DNA from: Clostridioides difficile
GTDB taxonomy: Bacteria; Bacillota; Clostridia; Peptostreptococcales; Peptostreptococcaceae
Length of the DNA: 64,000 nt
NCBI GenBank assembly: GCA_012955965.1
Contig: JABBZI010000009.1
Coordinates: 1-64,000 of the forward strand
Direction: 5' to 3'
The number at the start of each line of letters is the position of its first letter. Positions within the stretch are counted from its first letter, which is position 1. Shown one piece after another: positions 43,868-53,128 of this stretch. The notes below the pieces were generated by a model. It ran no database searches, was not told the DNA's origin, and saw only the letters and a program-made list of their open reading frames with translations. The position numbers and the translations under genes are program-made.

Positions 43868-45178
43868 ATGGGAAAACTAAAAGCGGTACATTATATTAAT
43901 CAGTTCTTTGCTGGTATAGGTGGAGAAGAAAAAGCTGATACTAAGCCACATGTGGCAGAAACTTTACCTCCAATAAGTTTACAACTTGATAAATTATTAG
44001 GTGAAGATATTGAAATAGTTGGAACAGTAGTATGCGGAGATAGCTACTTCAATGAAAATATAGATAGTGCAAGTGAAGAAGTTTTAGGGATGATAAAAGG
44101 TTTTGAACCACAACTTTTCATAGCTGGTCCTGCATTTAATGCTGGTAGATATGGAGTTGCAGCTGGAACAATAACTAAAGTTGTAAAAGATGCTTTAAAT
44201 ATACCAGCTCTAACAGGTATGTATATTGAAAATCCAGGTGCGGATATGTTCAAAAAAGAAGTTTATGTAGTAGAAACTTCTGATTCTGCAGCAGGTATGA
44301 GAAAAGCACTTCCTAAAATAGCAAAACTTGCAGTAAAACTTGCTAATGGAGAAGAAATTGGAAATCCTAAAGATGAAGGATACATGGCTAGAGGAATAAG
44401 AGTTAATTACTTCCATGAAGACAGAGGTTCTAAGAGAGCTGTTGACATGTTAGTTAAGAAAATAAAAGGTGAACCATTTGAAACTGAATACCCAATGCCA
44501 AACTTTGATAGAGTTGACCCAAGTAACGCTGTAAAGGATTTATCAAAATGCAAAATAGCTTTAGTTACTTCAGGTGGTATAGTTCCAAAAGGAAATCCAG
44601 ATAGAATAGAGTCTTCTTCAGCTTCTAAATATGGAACTTATTCTATAGCAGGAGTTATGGATTTAACAGAAGAGACTTATGAAACTGCACATGGTGGATA
44701 TGACCCAGTGTATGCAAATTTAGATGCAGATAGAGTATTACCTGTTGATGTTCTTAGAGATTTAGAAAAAGAAGGTGTAATTGGAAAATTACATGAAACT
44801 TTCTATACAACTGTAGGTAATGGTACATCTGTTGCAAACTCTAAAAAATATGCTTCTGAAATTGGAGCAGCATTAGTGGCTGATGGTGTAGATGCAGTAA
44901 TATTAACTTCTACATGAGGTACTTGTACTCGTTGCGGTGCAACGATGGTAAAAGAAATAGAAAAAACTGGACTTCCAGTAGTTCATATGTGTACAGTAGT
45001 ACCTATTTCATTAACAGTAGGGGCTAATAGAATAGTTCCAACTATAGCAATACCTCATCCACTTGGAAATCCAGCGCTTGACCCTACAGAGGAAAAAGCC
45101 CTAAGAAGAGGCCTTGTAGAAAAAGCATTAAACTCTTTAACTACAGAAGTAGATGGTCAAACAGTATTTGAAAAATAA
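43868..45178 (+). CDS. grdB: Glycine reductase protein B gamma subunit, selenoprotein
   Basis: This 436-residue selenoprotein has its UGA at 44915-44917 as Sec350 in VDAVILTST-Sec-GTCTRCGATM, i.e. UxxCxxC. The selenol accepts the carboxymethyl group of the glycine Schiff base and frees ammonia. A six-pair stem CGTTGC-GGT-GCAACG lies 12 nt after the UGA as the SECIS. RBS AAAGGGGTGAAA. It is the last gene before an inverted repeat and grdC. Confidence 0.97.
44915..44944 (+). promoter_or_regulatory. grdB SECIS hairpin
   Basis: Perfect stem CGTTGC/GCAACG with loop GGT, 12 bases after the Sec UGA. Confidence 0.65.
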
Positions 45179-45261
45179 AAATAATACACACATATATTAT
45201 ATAGATAAAAATATAAACACACACTAAAAATAAAAAATAACTATACACAAAAAAATAATAT

Positions 45262-45306
45262 AGATTTCATGAATGGGTAAATTGGAGTTATTCATTCATG
45301 AAATCT
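45262..45306. repeat. 14-bp perfect inverted repeat between grdB and grdC
   Basis: AGATTTCATGAATG and CATTCATGAAATCT, 17 bp apart. There is no T run behind it (TTAAAAAATG follows), so RNA processing or partial termination is more likely than full termination. The rest of the 250-bp gap is A-rich. Confidence 0.7.
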
Positions 45307-45430
45307 TAAAAAATGTTAAAATACATAAACAATAAGAAAATTAAATATACAACAAAACAAAAATACAATAATTAGAGTCTTTAATCAAATTAAAAAATAA
45401 GTGTTCATAAAATTTATGGAGGTGCACAAA

Positions 45431-46963
45431 ATGACTTATCCAGTTTTAAAAGGGGCAGGCTATGTACTTATTCATACTCCAGATATGATAGTGCAAAATG
45501 GAAGTACTTGTACAGTTGAAAGAGCGACAAATCCAGATTCAGAATTTTTAAAAGAAGTAAGTAATCATATAAGAAGTTACGAAGATGTAGTTAACTACAT
45601 GCCAAATCAAGTTTATATAGGAAATAGAAGACCAGAGGAATTAAGAGATTTACCAATGCCATGGTGTGAACAAAAGATTGAGGGAACTAGAAATGGTAAA
45701 TTTGGAGAAATAATGCCTCAAGATGAGTTCATAGCTTTAATGCAAATAAGTGATGCATTTGATTTAGTAAAATTATCACAAGAATTTATTGATGAAGTAA
45801 AACCAAAAATCGAAAATAACTACCCTGAAATTGCACCATTTGTAGGCAAATTAAAGGGTGATGATATAGAAGAAGGTAAAGAATTAGTAGCAACACACAT
45901 AGCAGAAGGATTATACCATGATGGAAAATTCATTGGTTATGTAAAAAGAGCACATGATGTAGATGTTAACTTAAATGCCCATACAATGTTTGAAAATTTA
46001 GTAGTAAAAGCATCTGGAGTTTTATCTGCTATTCAAATGCTAAGACATAGCAAAATAGACCCTACTGAAATAGATTATGTTATTGAGTGTTCAGAAGAAG
46101 CTTGTGGAGATATAAACCAAAGAGGTGGAGGAAACTTTGCTAAATCAATAGCTGAGATAGCAGGACTTCAAAACGCAACTGGTTCTGATACAAGAGGATT
46201 CTGTGCAGCACCAACACATGCATTGATTCAAGCTGCAGCTCTAGTAAAAGCTGGAATACATAAAAATGTAATGGTAGTAGCAGGTGGAGCAAGTGCTAAG
46301 CTTGGAATGAATGCTAAGGACCATGTTAAAAAAGGACTTCCTGTACTTGAAGATGTTGTTGGAGGATTTGCAGTACTTGTATCTGAAAATGATGGTGTAA
46401 ATCCAGTTATAAGAACTGATTTAACAGGTAAGCATACTGTTGGAACTGGTTCTTCACCTCAAGCAGTTATGACAGCACTTATAACTTCAGGTCTTGATAG
46501 AGCTAATTTAAAAATAACAGATGTTGATGTATACTCTGTTGAAATGCAAAACCCAGATATAACTAAGCCAGCAGGAGCAGGAGATGTTCCAGAAGCAAAC
46601 TACAAAATGATAGGAGCACTTGCTGTTAAGCGTGGAGACTTAGAAAAGAAAGAGTTAAAAGAATTTGTTTCTAATAAAGGATTACCAGGATGGGCACCAA
46701 CTCAAGGACATATACCATCAGGAGCTCCTTATATAGGATTTTTAATAGATGATTTAACTACAGGAGAGAGAAATAGAGCTATGATAGTTGGAAAAGGTAG
46801 TTTATTCTTAGGAAGAATGACTAACTTATTTGATGGAGTATCTTTTATAGCTGAAAGAAATACAGGTATTGCTGAAGAGACTTCAGGAATATCTAAAGAT
46901 GAAATTAAGAAGATAATAGCTGAATCTATGAAAAAACTAGCACTAGACATGTTAGAAGAATAG
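45431..46963 (+). CDS. grdC: Glycine reductase protein C, beta subunit
   Basis: This 510-residue FabH/thiolase-like subunit of protein C has YVIECSEEACGDINQRGGGN and GSDTRGFCAAPTHALIQAAA with the Cys of the thiolase-like site. Protein C takes the acetyl group from protein A as an acetyl-thioester and releases acetyl phosphate. The ATG at 45431 is fixed by TGGAGGTGC. grdD follows after 10 bp. Confidence 0.95.
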   Translation: MTYPVLKGAGYVLIHTPDMIVQNGSTCTVERATNPDSEFLKEVSNHIRSYEDVVNYMPNQVYIGNRRPEELRDLPMPWCEQKIEGTRNGKFGEIMPQDEFIALMQISDAFDLVKLSQEFIDEVKPKIENNYPEIAPFVGKLKGDDIEEGKELVATHIAEGLYHDGKFIGYVKRAHDVDVNLNAHTMFENLVVKASGVLSAIQMLRHSKIDPTEIDYVIECSEEACGDINQRGGGNFAKSIAEIAGLQNATGSDTRGFCAAPTHALIQAAALVKAGIHKNVMVVAGGASAKLGMNAKDHVKKGLPVLEDVVGGFAVLVSENDGVNPVIRTDLTGKHTVGTGSSPQAVMTALITSGLDRANLKITDVDVYSVEMQNPDITKPAGAGDVPEANYKMIGALAVKRGDLEKKELKEFVSNKGLPGWAPTQGHIPSGAPYIGFLIDDLTTGERNRAMIVGKGSLFLGRMTNLFDGVSFIAERNTGIAEETSGISKDEIKKIIAESMKKLALDMLEE

Positions 46964-46973
46964 GGGTGAGGAT

Positions 46974-48119
46974 ATGTCAAAAAAAGTAATCGCAGATGTA
47001 TTCTTAGAAGTAGCTAATGCAATAGAAAGCGGAGAATTTGGCAAAAAAGTAAAAATTGGTGTAACTACACTTGGAAGTGAACATGGTGTAGAAAACATGG
47101 TTAATGGTGCACAATTAGCAAAAACTAATTTATTTGATATAGTACTTATTGGACCAAAAGTAGAAACTGACCTTGAAGTAGTTGAAGTTAATGACGAAAA
47201 AGAAATGCATGCAAAGATGGAAGAATTATTAGATTCAGGATACATTGATGCTTGTGTTACTATGCACTATAATTTTCCAATTGGTGTGTCTACAGTAGGT
47301 AGAGTAATAACTCCAGCTAAAGGAAAAGAAATGATACTTGCAACTACAACAGGAACAAGTGCTACTAATAGAATAGAAGCAATGGTGAGAAATGCTATTT
47401 ATGGTATTGCTACAGCTAAATCAATGGGTAATAAATGCCCAAAAGTTGGAATACTTAATGTAGATGGAGCAAGACAAGTTGAGAAATGTTTAAAAGAATT
47501 AAAAGATAATGGATATGACATGGAATTTGCTGATTCAATTAGAGCAGATGGCGGATGTGTAATGAGAGGTAATGATTTACTTGTAGGTGCACCTGATGTT
47601 ATGGTCACTGATACATTATCTGGAAATATATTTATGAAAGTATTTTCTTCATATACTACAGGTGGAGATTATGAGGCTCAAGGCTTTGGATATGGTCCAG
47701 GAGTTGGAGAAGACTATGATAGAAGAGTTCTTATAGTATCAAGAGCATCGGGTTCTCCAGTAGTAGCAAATGCACTAAAATACGCTTATGATGTTGTAAA
47801 GGGAGATATAAGTGATGTTGCAAGAAATGAATTTGCAAAAGTTAAAAAAGCAAAATTTGATGATATTATAGTCTCTCTTACTAAGAAAGAAGTTAAAACT
47901 GAAAAAGTAGAAGTTAAAATGCCAGATAAAGAGGTTGTTACTCGTCAAATAGCTGGTGTTGATATAATGGATTTAGAAGATGCTGTATCTGAGTTGTGGA
48001 AAAATGGAATCTATGCTGAAAGTGGTATGGGTTGTACAGGTCCAATAGTTTTAGTAAATGAAGCTAAAGGTGATTTAGCAGTTGAAACTTTAATTAAAGC
48101 TGGATATACTGCAAAATAA
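46974..48119 (+). CDS. grdD: Glycine reductase protein C, alpha subunit
   Basis: This 381-residue PlsX/Pta-like subunit of protein C has KKVKIGVTTLGSEHGVENMV, ILATTTGTSATNRIEAMV and ESGMGCTGPIVLVNE near the C-terminus; the Cys in GMGC (about residue 354) is the candidate acetyl-carrying thiol. It completes release of acetyl phosphate, from which acetate kinase makes ATP. RBS GGGGTGAGG. A strong terminator follows. Confidence 0.95.
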   Translation: MSKKVIADVFLEVANAIESGEFGKKVKIGVTTLGSEHGVENMVNGAQLAKTNLFDIVLIGPKVETDLEVVEVNDEKEMHAKMEELLDSGYIDACVTMHYNFPIGVSTVGRVITPAKGKEMILATTTGTSATNRIEAMVRNAIYGIATAKSMGNKCPKVGILNVDGARQVEKCLKELKDNGYDMEFADSIRADGGCVMRGNDLLVGAPDVMVTDTLSGNIFMKVFSSYTTGGDYEAQGFGYGPGVGEDYDRRVLIVSRASGSPVVANALKYAYDVVKGDISDVARNEFAKVKKAKFDDIIVSLTKKEVKTEKVEVKMPDKEVVTRQIAGVDIMDLEDAVSELWKNGIYAESGMGCTGPIVLVNEAKGDLAVETLIKAGYTAK

Positions 48120-48140
48120 GTATAGATTATACATGTAAGT

Positions 48141-48190
48141 AAGAACATATAGTTAGAATCTTAGTGATTATGACTATATGTTCTTTTTAT
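48141..48190 (+). terminator. Terminator of the glycine reductase operon
   Basis: AAGAACATATAGT pairs with GACTATATGTTCTT, then TTTATT. Confidence 0.85.
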
Positions 48191-48443
48191 TGTCTAAAGA
48201 CTTAGAATATTAAATTTATAGAAGTCGAGTTTATATAAAACGAAAAGAATTTAATATAATAGAGCCTATGAATATAAATATAATTTGTAAGTGTAAATAT
48301 ACTCTAAAAAACTAATGAAATTTTAAAATAAAATTAGAAAAACATGAAAAAATTTTAGAAATAAAATATCTATTAGATAAAAAAGAATATTAGTTAGTGA
48401 TATAATATAACTGAGGTAAAATTTATTATTTGGAGGCAAAATC

Positions 48444-49523
48444 ATGAGCAAAGTAAAAAAAGTAGTTGAATTATTGGAATCCAAAGGTCTTGATGCACTG
48501 TATTTAACAAAGAAGACCAATGTAAATTATATAAGTGGTTTTCCTGATGAGGAAGCATATGCAGTGATTTGTAAAGATGGAAATTTCTTAGTTACTGATA
48601 GTAGATATATGGAACTTGCAGAAAATGTTTGCAAGGGGTTTGAAATTATAAATTGGCATAATTTTGATAGAAGTGTGGCAAAAGCAGTAAAAAGTGTGTG
48701 TGATAAAGTAGGTATAAAGAGACTTGGATTTGAAAGAACTAATATAGTGTTCGATAAATACGAGGAACTTAAAAACCTAATTGAGAAAGATAATGGAGAA
48801 TTAATACCTACAGAAAACATAGTAGAGACATTAAGGTATGTAAAAGATGAAGAAGAAATTAAGAATACAAGAAAAGCATGTGAGATAGCAGATAAGGCAT
48901 TAGAAGAACTGATTCCACATATAAAAGCTGGAGTTAGCGAAATTGAATTAGCTACAAAATTGGAGTATTTTATGAAGATGAATGGAGCACAAAATATAGG
49001 GTTTGAGACTATATTGATATCAGGTGCAAAGACTTCATTACTTCATGGTAAACCTAGTGATAAAATTATAGAAAAAGGCGATTTTGTACTTATAGACTAT
49101 GGTGCTATGTATAATGGATATATATCTGATACAACTAGAACATTTATAGTTGGAGAAGCCTCTGAAAAGCAATTAGAGGTATATAATTTGGTTAAAGAAG
49201 CACAAAATGTAGGTGTTGAAAACATGAAAGTTGGTGTACATGCTACAATTCCAGATGCTGAAATAAGAAAAGTTGTTAAGAAATATGAAGATTACTATTA
49301 TCAAGGAATAGGTCATGGAGTTGGTAGAGACATTCATGAAGAGCCTTTCATTGGTAATTATGGTGATAAAATCATAGAAGAAGGATGTATAATAACAATG
49401 GAACCAGGTATTTATTTTCCAGGATGGGGTGGAGTTAGAATAGAGGACACTGTTCTAATTACTAAAAATGGTCCAGAAAGACTTACTAAATTTCCTAAAG
49501 ATTTGATGATTTTAGACAAATAA
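48444..49523 (+). CDS. M24-family Xaa-Pro aminopeptidase
   Basis: This 359-residue protein has a creatinase-like N-domain (about 1-125) and a pita-bread metallopeptidase domain. Metal ligands are seen in LIDYGAMYNGYISDTTRTF (Asp, Asp), GIGHGVGRDIHEEPFIG (His), CIITMEPGIY (Glu) and VRIEDTVL (Glu). It removes N-terminal residues before proline. RBS TTGGAGGCAAA. Proline-peptide use suits a Stickland fermenter. Confidence 0.92.
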   Translation: MSKVKKVVELLESKGLDALYLTKKTNVNYISGFPDEEAYAVICKDGNFLVTDSRYMELAENVCKGFEIINWHNFDRSVAKAVKSVCDKVGIKRLGFERTNIVFDKYEELKNLIEKDNGELIPTENIVETLRYVKDEEEIKNTRKACEIADKALEELIPHIKAGVSEIELATKLEYFMKMNGAQNIGFETILISGAKTSLLHGKPSDKIIEKGDFVLIDYGAMYNGYISDTTRTFIVGEASEKQLEVYNLVKEAQNVGVENMKVGVHATIPDAEIRKVVKKYEDYYYQGIGHGVGRDIHEEPFIGNYGDKIIEEGCIITMEPGIYFPGWGGVRIEDTVLITKNGPERLTKFPKDLMILDK

Positions 49524-49571
49524 TTTAATTTTTATATGTTTTTTTACATAAAATATAGCATAATCTCACCA

Positions 49572-49615
49572 TTAAGTTCTCTTTACATATTATAGTAAAG
49601 AGGGCTTAATTTTAT
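49572..49615 (+). terminator. Intrinsic terminator
   Basis: TTAAGTTCTCTTTAC pairs with GTAAAGAGGGCTTAA, then TTTTATT. Confidence 0.75.
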
Positions 49616-49635
49616 TGTGAGAGGTGATAATATCT

Positions 49636-50235
49636 ATGTATAAAAAACATAAATTTATAAAAAATATAAAAAAAGCCTGGTATAAAATCAAACTAATTGA
49701 CAGATGTCTAATAATTGTAATGGCAATACTCATGTTTCAATCTATATATAATTTATTTGTTAATGAAGTAAATTCACAAGATACTACAACCATTGATGTA
49801 GTAGTTAGAACAACTTCAGCAGCTATATTTGGTTATTTTCTAAGTGCAAATTTTATAAAGAGACCTTCAAGAAAGTATATAAATACAGATGTATCCTCAA
49901 ATCTTTTTATAGACGATAATTCATCTAATAAAGCTCAAGAATCAAGTCAAAATAATGTAATGAATGTCAAAAATACCATTGGGTTTACTTCAGAAACAGA
50001 TAATTACGAAAAAAAAGCACCTGTTAATAAAATTGAAAGTGTTGAAGAAGGAGAAACTAGTGAATTACAAATTATTATAGCTACTGTAATTTGTGTTGTA
50101 GCATTAATAGTACTTTTTGTTGTAAGGAATTTTACAACTGTAGCTCCAGCTTCTTTAGGTACTATTTCACAGATGAGAGATTTTGTCTCAGGATGCGTGG
50201 GTTTTTTGTTAGGTTGTCCAAGTAGACCAGATTAA
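49636..50235 (+). CDS. Membrane protein of unknown function
   Basis: This 199-residue protein has a basic N-terminus, two helices near the start (RCLIIVMAILMFQSIYNLF and a second around AAIFGYFLSANFI), a polar middle of about 70 residues and a helix near residues 150-168 (IIIATVICVVALIVLFVV). The C-terminus VSGCVGFLLGCPSRPD is odd. The ATG at 49636 follows GAGGTGAT. No family recognised; no operon partner. Confidence 0.6.
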   Translation: MYKKHKFIKNIKKAWYKIKLIDRCLIIVMAILMFQSIYNLFVNEVNSQDTTTIDVVVRTTSAAIFGYFLSANFIKRPSRKYINTDVSSNLFIDDNSSNKAQESSQNNVMNVKNTIGFTSETDNYEKKAPVNKIESVEEGETSELQIIIATVICVVALIVLFVVRNFTTVAPASLGTISQMRDFVSGCVGFLLGCPSRPD

Positions 50236-50411
50236 AATATGATTATCAATTAAAAAATATTGTTAAAGTATCAGTATAATAATATTTAGATGTAAATGTA
50301 TACAATTACAATTTTCTAAGATTATATATTTTATTTTTATGCTGATACTCTAAAATATTTATAGTGTATTATTTAAATTAAATATTTGTACTTATTATAG
50401 TATAAAAGATA

Positions 50412-51284
50412 CTAATTTATCTGAATAGATGCCATATATTCAATAAAAAGCCTCATACTATGAGATATATATTGATTTCTTCTCCAAAGAACACCAATGT
50501 TTGCAGTAATTGCACGTTCTAACGGAATTGAACAGAGATTTTCTGTATTTTGAAATATCTCTTTATACAATATCGTTGAAGCTAAGTTATTTTCTAATAA
50601 ATAACGTATAGTAGAAAGTTGATTTGAATGCAAAATTATATTTGGCTTAGCTTTTTCAAGTCTTTTTGTTATAATCTTATAATGATAAGAACCTTCAGAT
50701 AATATGACAAAAGGTATATTTTTTAACATATAATTTGAAATAATAGGTTGTTTTGCCAATTCATTTTTAGGATTTGTAACTAAATACAATTCTGTTTTAT
50801 AGATTGTTTTTGAATCTATATCATCATAAATATCACTATCAATTATACCAATACAAAAATCAAGTGAAGATTCTTCAATCATTTTAGCTCCAACAAATGT
50901 TGGAACTTCAAATATTTTAAGTTCTATATCTGGATAAATCACATTAAATCTAGGCAGTATTTTTGAAAGCAAAAAAGTACCTAAGACTGTAGGAATACCT
51001 ATTTTAAGAGAGGCTTTTCTCTTTTTTCCTAAATCTAGTGCATCACTTTGAAAATCTTCAAATTGTCTTGTGAAATTTTTTGATTTATCTAAAAAAATAT
51101 TTCCTTCAGGAGTTAACTCTATTTTGTTTCCTATTCTGTAAAAAAGCTCAAAACCAAGTTCTTTTTCTAATTCCTTGATGGCTAATGTTATGGATGGCTG
51201 GGAAATATGAATACTTTCAGCAGCTTTAGTCATATTTTTATACTTACAAACAGTTTGAAAATAATATAGATAGTTTATATTCAT
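50412..51284 (-). CDS. LysR-family transcriptional regulator
   Basis: This 290-residue LysR protein has the N-terminal winged helix MTKAAESIHISQPSITLAIK and KELGFELFYRIGNKIELTPE, and a two-lobed effector domain (about 90-290). It is transcribed away from the succinate transporter, with 432 bp between, the classic layout for a LysR regulator of a divergent operon, so the succinate operon is its likely target. Effector unknown. The start context (TAATATCCAATG read on minus; GGAATTAAT before ATG) is moderate. Confidence 0.88.
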   Translation of the reverse strand: MNINYLYYFQTVCKYKNMTKAAESIHISQPSITLAIKELEKELGFELFYRIGNKIELTPEGNIFLDKSKNFTRQFEDFQSDALDLGKKRKASLKIGIPTVLGTFLLSKILPRFNVIYPDIELKIFEVPTFVGAKMIEESSLDFCIGIIDSDIYDDIDSKTIYKTELYLVTNPKNELAKQPIISNYMLKNIPFVILSEGSYHYKIITKRLEKAKPNIILHSNQLSTIRYLLENNLASTILYKEIFQNTENLCSIPLERAITANIGVLWRRNQYISHSMRLFIEYMASIQIN

Positions 51285-51604
51285 TGGATATTAATTCCTT
51301 TCATTTATATATTAGTGACAAGTATATAATTAACGACAATATAAGTTTTGTATATTGTTGTAAAAAAATAGAATAGTTTTAAACTATCATAGCATAAGTT
51401 TTTGATATTTTCAATCTATTAAGAATAGTGATATTATTAAATTAACAAAAGGAAATAGCTGATATAGCTTGATGAGAATTAACTTATAAGGCAGTTATAG
51501 CAACGAATATTAAAAATTTAACTATTTAAAAATAAATAATTATTTTTGAGATTAGATTGTTAATTAAATCCTAAAGAAAAAGATTGATATTAATAAGAGA
51601 AAAT

Positions 51605-51697
51605 TTTTTTAGTTAGAAATGTTAATTTAATAACAAAATAAAGTTTTAGGGAGAAAGGAGGAATATATTTTTTAGTAAGAATTGTTAATTTAATAAC
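51605..51697 (+). promoter_or_regulatory. Two Rex-like operators in a near-perfect direct repeat
   Basis: Two 30-bp elements (51605-51634, 51668-51697), 63 bp apart, differ at two positions and share GTTAATTTAATAAC. Each comes close to the Rex consensus TTGTTAA-N4-TTAACAA (TTGTTAA-TTTA-ATAACGA; ATGTTAA-TTTA-ATAACAA). Rex senses NADH/NAD+ and is known to control succinate/4-hydroxybutyrate genes in C. difficile. Nothing else is recognised in 51285-51604. Confidence 0.65.
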
Positions 51698-51716
51698 GAT
51701 AAAAGGGAGTGATTTA

Positions 51717-53102
51717 GTGAAGTTTGAGTTAATGGATTTTTTAATGAATCCTTTTGTCCTTATGTTTGCTGCTGTAATTACAGGAATTTTATTTGGAAAA
51801 ATTAAATTTGGGAAGTTTAATTTTGGGGTATCAGGAGCATTATTTACAGGATTATTTATTGGATGGCTTGCATATAGCTTGGGGAATTCAGTAATAGCAA
51901 AAGGAGAAACAGCAGCAGGATATAAGGCAGCAACTGTAATGATGGGAAATGGAATTATTTCTCCTGACTTCTTTGATTTCTTTTTAATCATATTTGTTGC
52001 AGCAGTTGGTTTATTGGCAGCAAAAGATATGAAAGCTGTATTAAAGAAGTATGGAGCAAGATTTGTAGTTTTAGGAGTTCTTATAACTTTTATAGGTGGT
52101 TCTATGACTTATGCAATGACTTTACTATCAAGCGATAAAGGAAGTAGTGCTTATGAAGTTTCTGGTGTTTATACAGGAGCATTAACAAGTTCACCTGGAT
52201 TAGCTGCTGCGCTAGAAACAGCTGGTAAACATGCAGAAGATGTATCAAAAGAGTTTGAGAAAGCTTCAATAGAAGATAAGAAGGAAATTTTAAAAATTGT
52301 TGACCCAGAAGGAAAACTGGATGTAAAAACAACTACATCACTAACTCAAGAGCAAATAGATAAATATATTGCTTATGCTGAAGCTGGTGTTGGTATAGGG
52401 CATGCAGTTGCATATCCTTTTGGAGTTTTAATAGTAATACTAGGTGTAAATTTCCTTCCAAGAATATTTAGGATGGACCTTAAAGAGGAAAGAAGAAAAT
52501 ATGAAAAAGAAATGAAAGAAGCAAGAGATAGTGTTGCAGGAAAAACGATACCAGAAGTTCCATTTAATATAATAACATTTTTCTTAACATGTCTAGCTGG
52601 ATACTTAGTAGGAGGAATAAATGTATTTATGGGCCCATTAGGATACTTCACACTAGGAGCTACAGGAGGTTCACTAATTGTATCTCTAGTACTTGGATAT
52701 ATAGGTAAAATAGGGGCAGTAAATTTCAGAATGGAAGAAAAGGTTTTAAATATTTTAAAACAAATAGGTCTGGTATTTTTCTTAGCAATAGTTGGATTAA
52801 GATATGGTGGTAAAGTAGTTGATTCAATTATGACATCAGGTATGCATCTAGCTTTTGTAGCAATAGTAGTAGGTGTTACAGCTATGATGATAGGATTCTT
52901 AGTTGGTAAATATATATTTAAATTAAACTGGATTTTACTATCTGGAGCTGTCTGTGGTGGTATGACATCAACTCCAGGTCTTGGAGCAGCAGTTGATGCT
53001 CTTGATAGTGATGACCCAGCAGCAGGATATGGAGCCACGTATCCATTTGCATTGTTAACTAAAGTTATATTGGTTATAGTTTTACACAAACTTCCAATGT
53101 AA
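51717..53102 (+). CDS. AspT/YidE-like transporter, probable succinate carrier
   Basis: This 461-residue membrane protein has about ten helices in two halves of the same kind: each opens with GxxxGxLxFGK-like and glycine-rich segments and contains a TSSPGLAAALE/TSTPGLGAAVD motif (GALTSSPGLAAALETAGK near 155; GGMTSTPGLGAAVDALDS near 420). This is the aspartate:alanine-antiporter duplication domain layout. GTG start with AAGGGAGTGAT. It heads the operon that consumes succinate; import of succinate, perhaps in exchange for a product acid, is inferred from context. Confidence 0.78.
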   Translation: MKFELMDFLMNPFVLMFAAVITGILFGKIKFGKFNFGVSGALFTGLFIGWLAYSLGNSVIAKGETAAGYKAATVMMGNGIISPDFFDFFLIIFVAAVGLLAAKDMKAVLKKYGARFVVLGVLITFIGGSMTYAMTLLSSDKGSSAYEVSGVYTGALTSSPGLAAALETAGKHAEDVSKEFEKASIEDKKEILKIVDPEGKLDVKTTTSLTQEQIDKYIAYAEAGVGIGHAVAYPFGVLIVILGVNFLPRIFRMDLKEERRKYEKEMKEARDSVAGKTIPEVPFNIITFFLTCLAGYLVGGINVFMGPLGYFTLGATGGSLIVSLVLGYIGKIGAVNFRMEEKVLNILKQIGLVFFLAIVGLRYGGKVVDSIMTSGMHLAFVAIVVGVTAMMIGFLVGKYIFKLNWILLSGAVCGGMTSTPGLGAAVDALDSDDPAAGYGATYPFALLTKVILVIVLHKLPM

Positions 53103-53128
53103 ATAAGACTTTATATGGGGGGATATTT

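Noticed and set aside
52373-53089. Long minus-strand ORF of 238 codons
   Set aside because: It mirrors the transporter gene; open antisense frames are common in such AT-rich, Gly/Ala-rich coding sequence.
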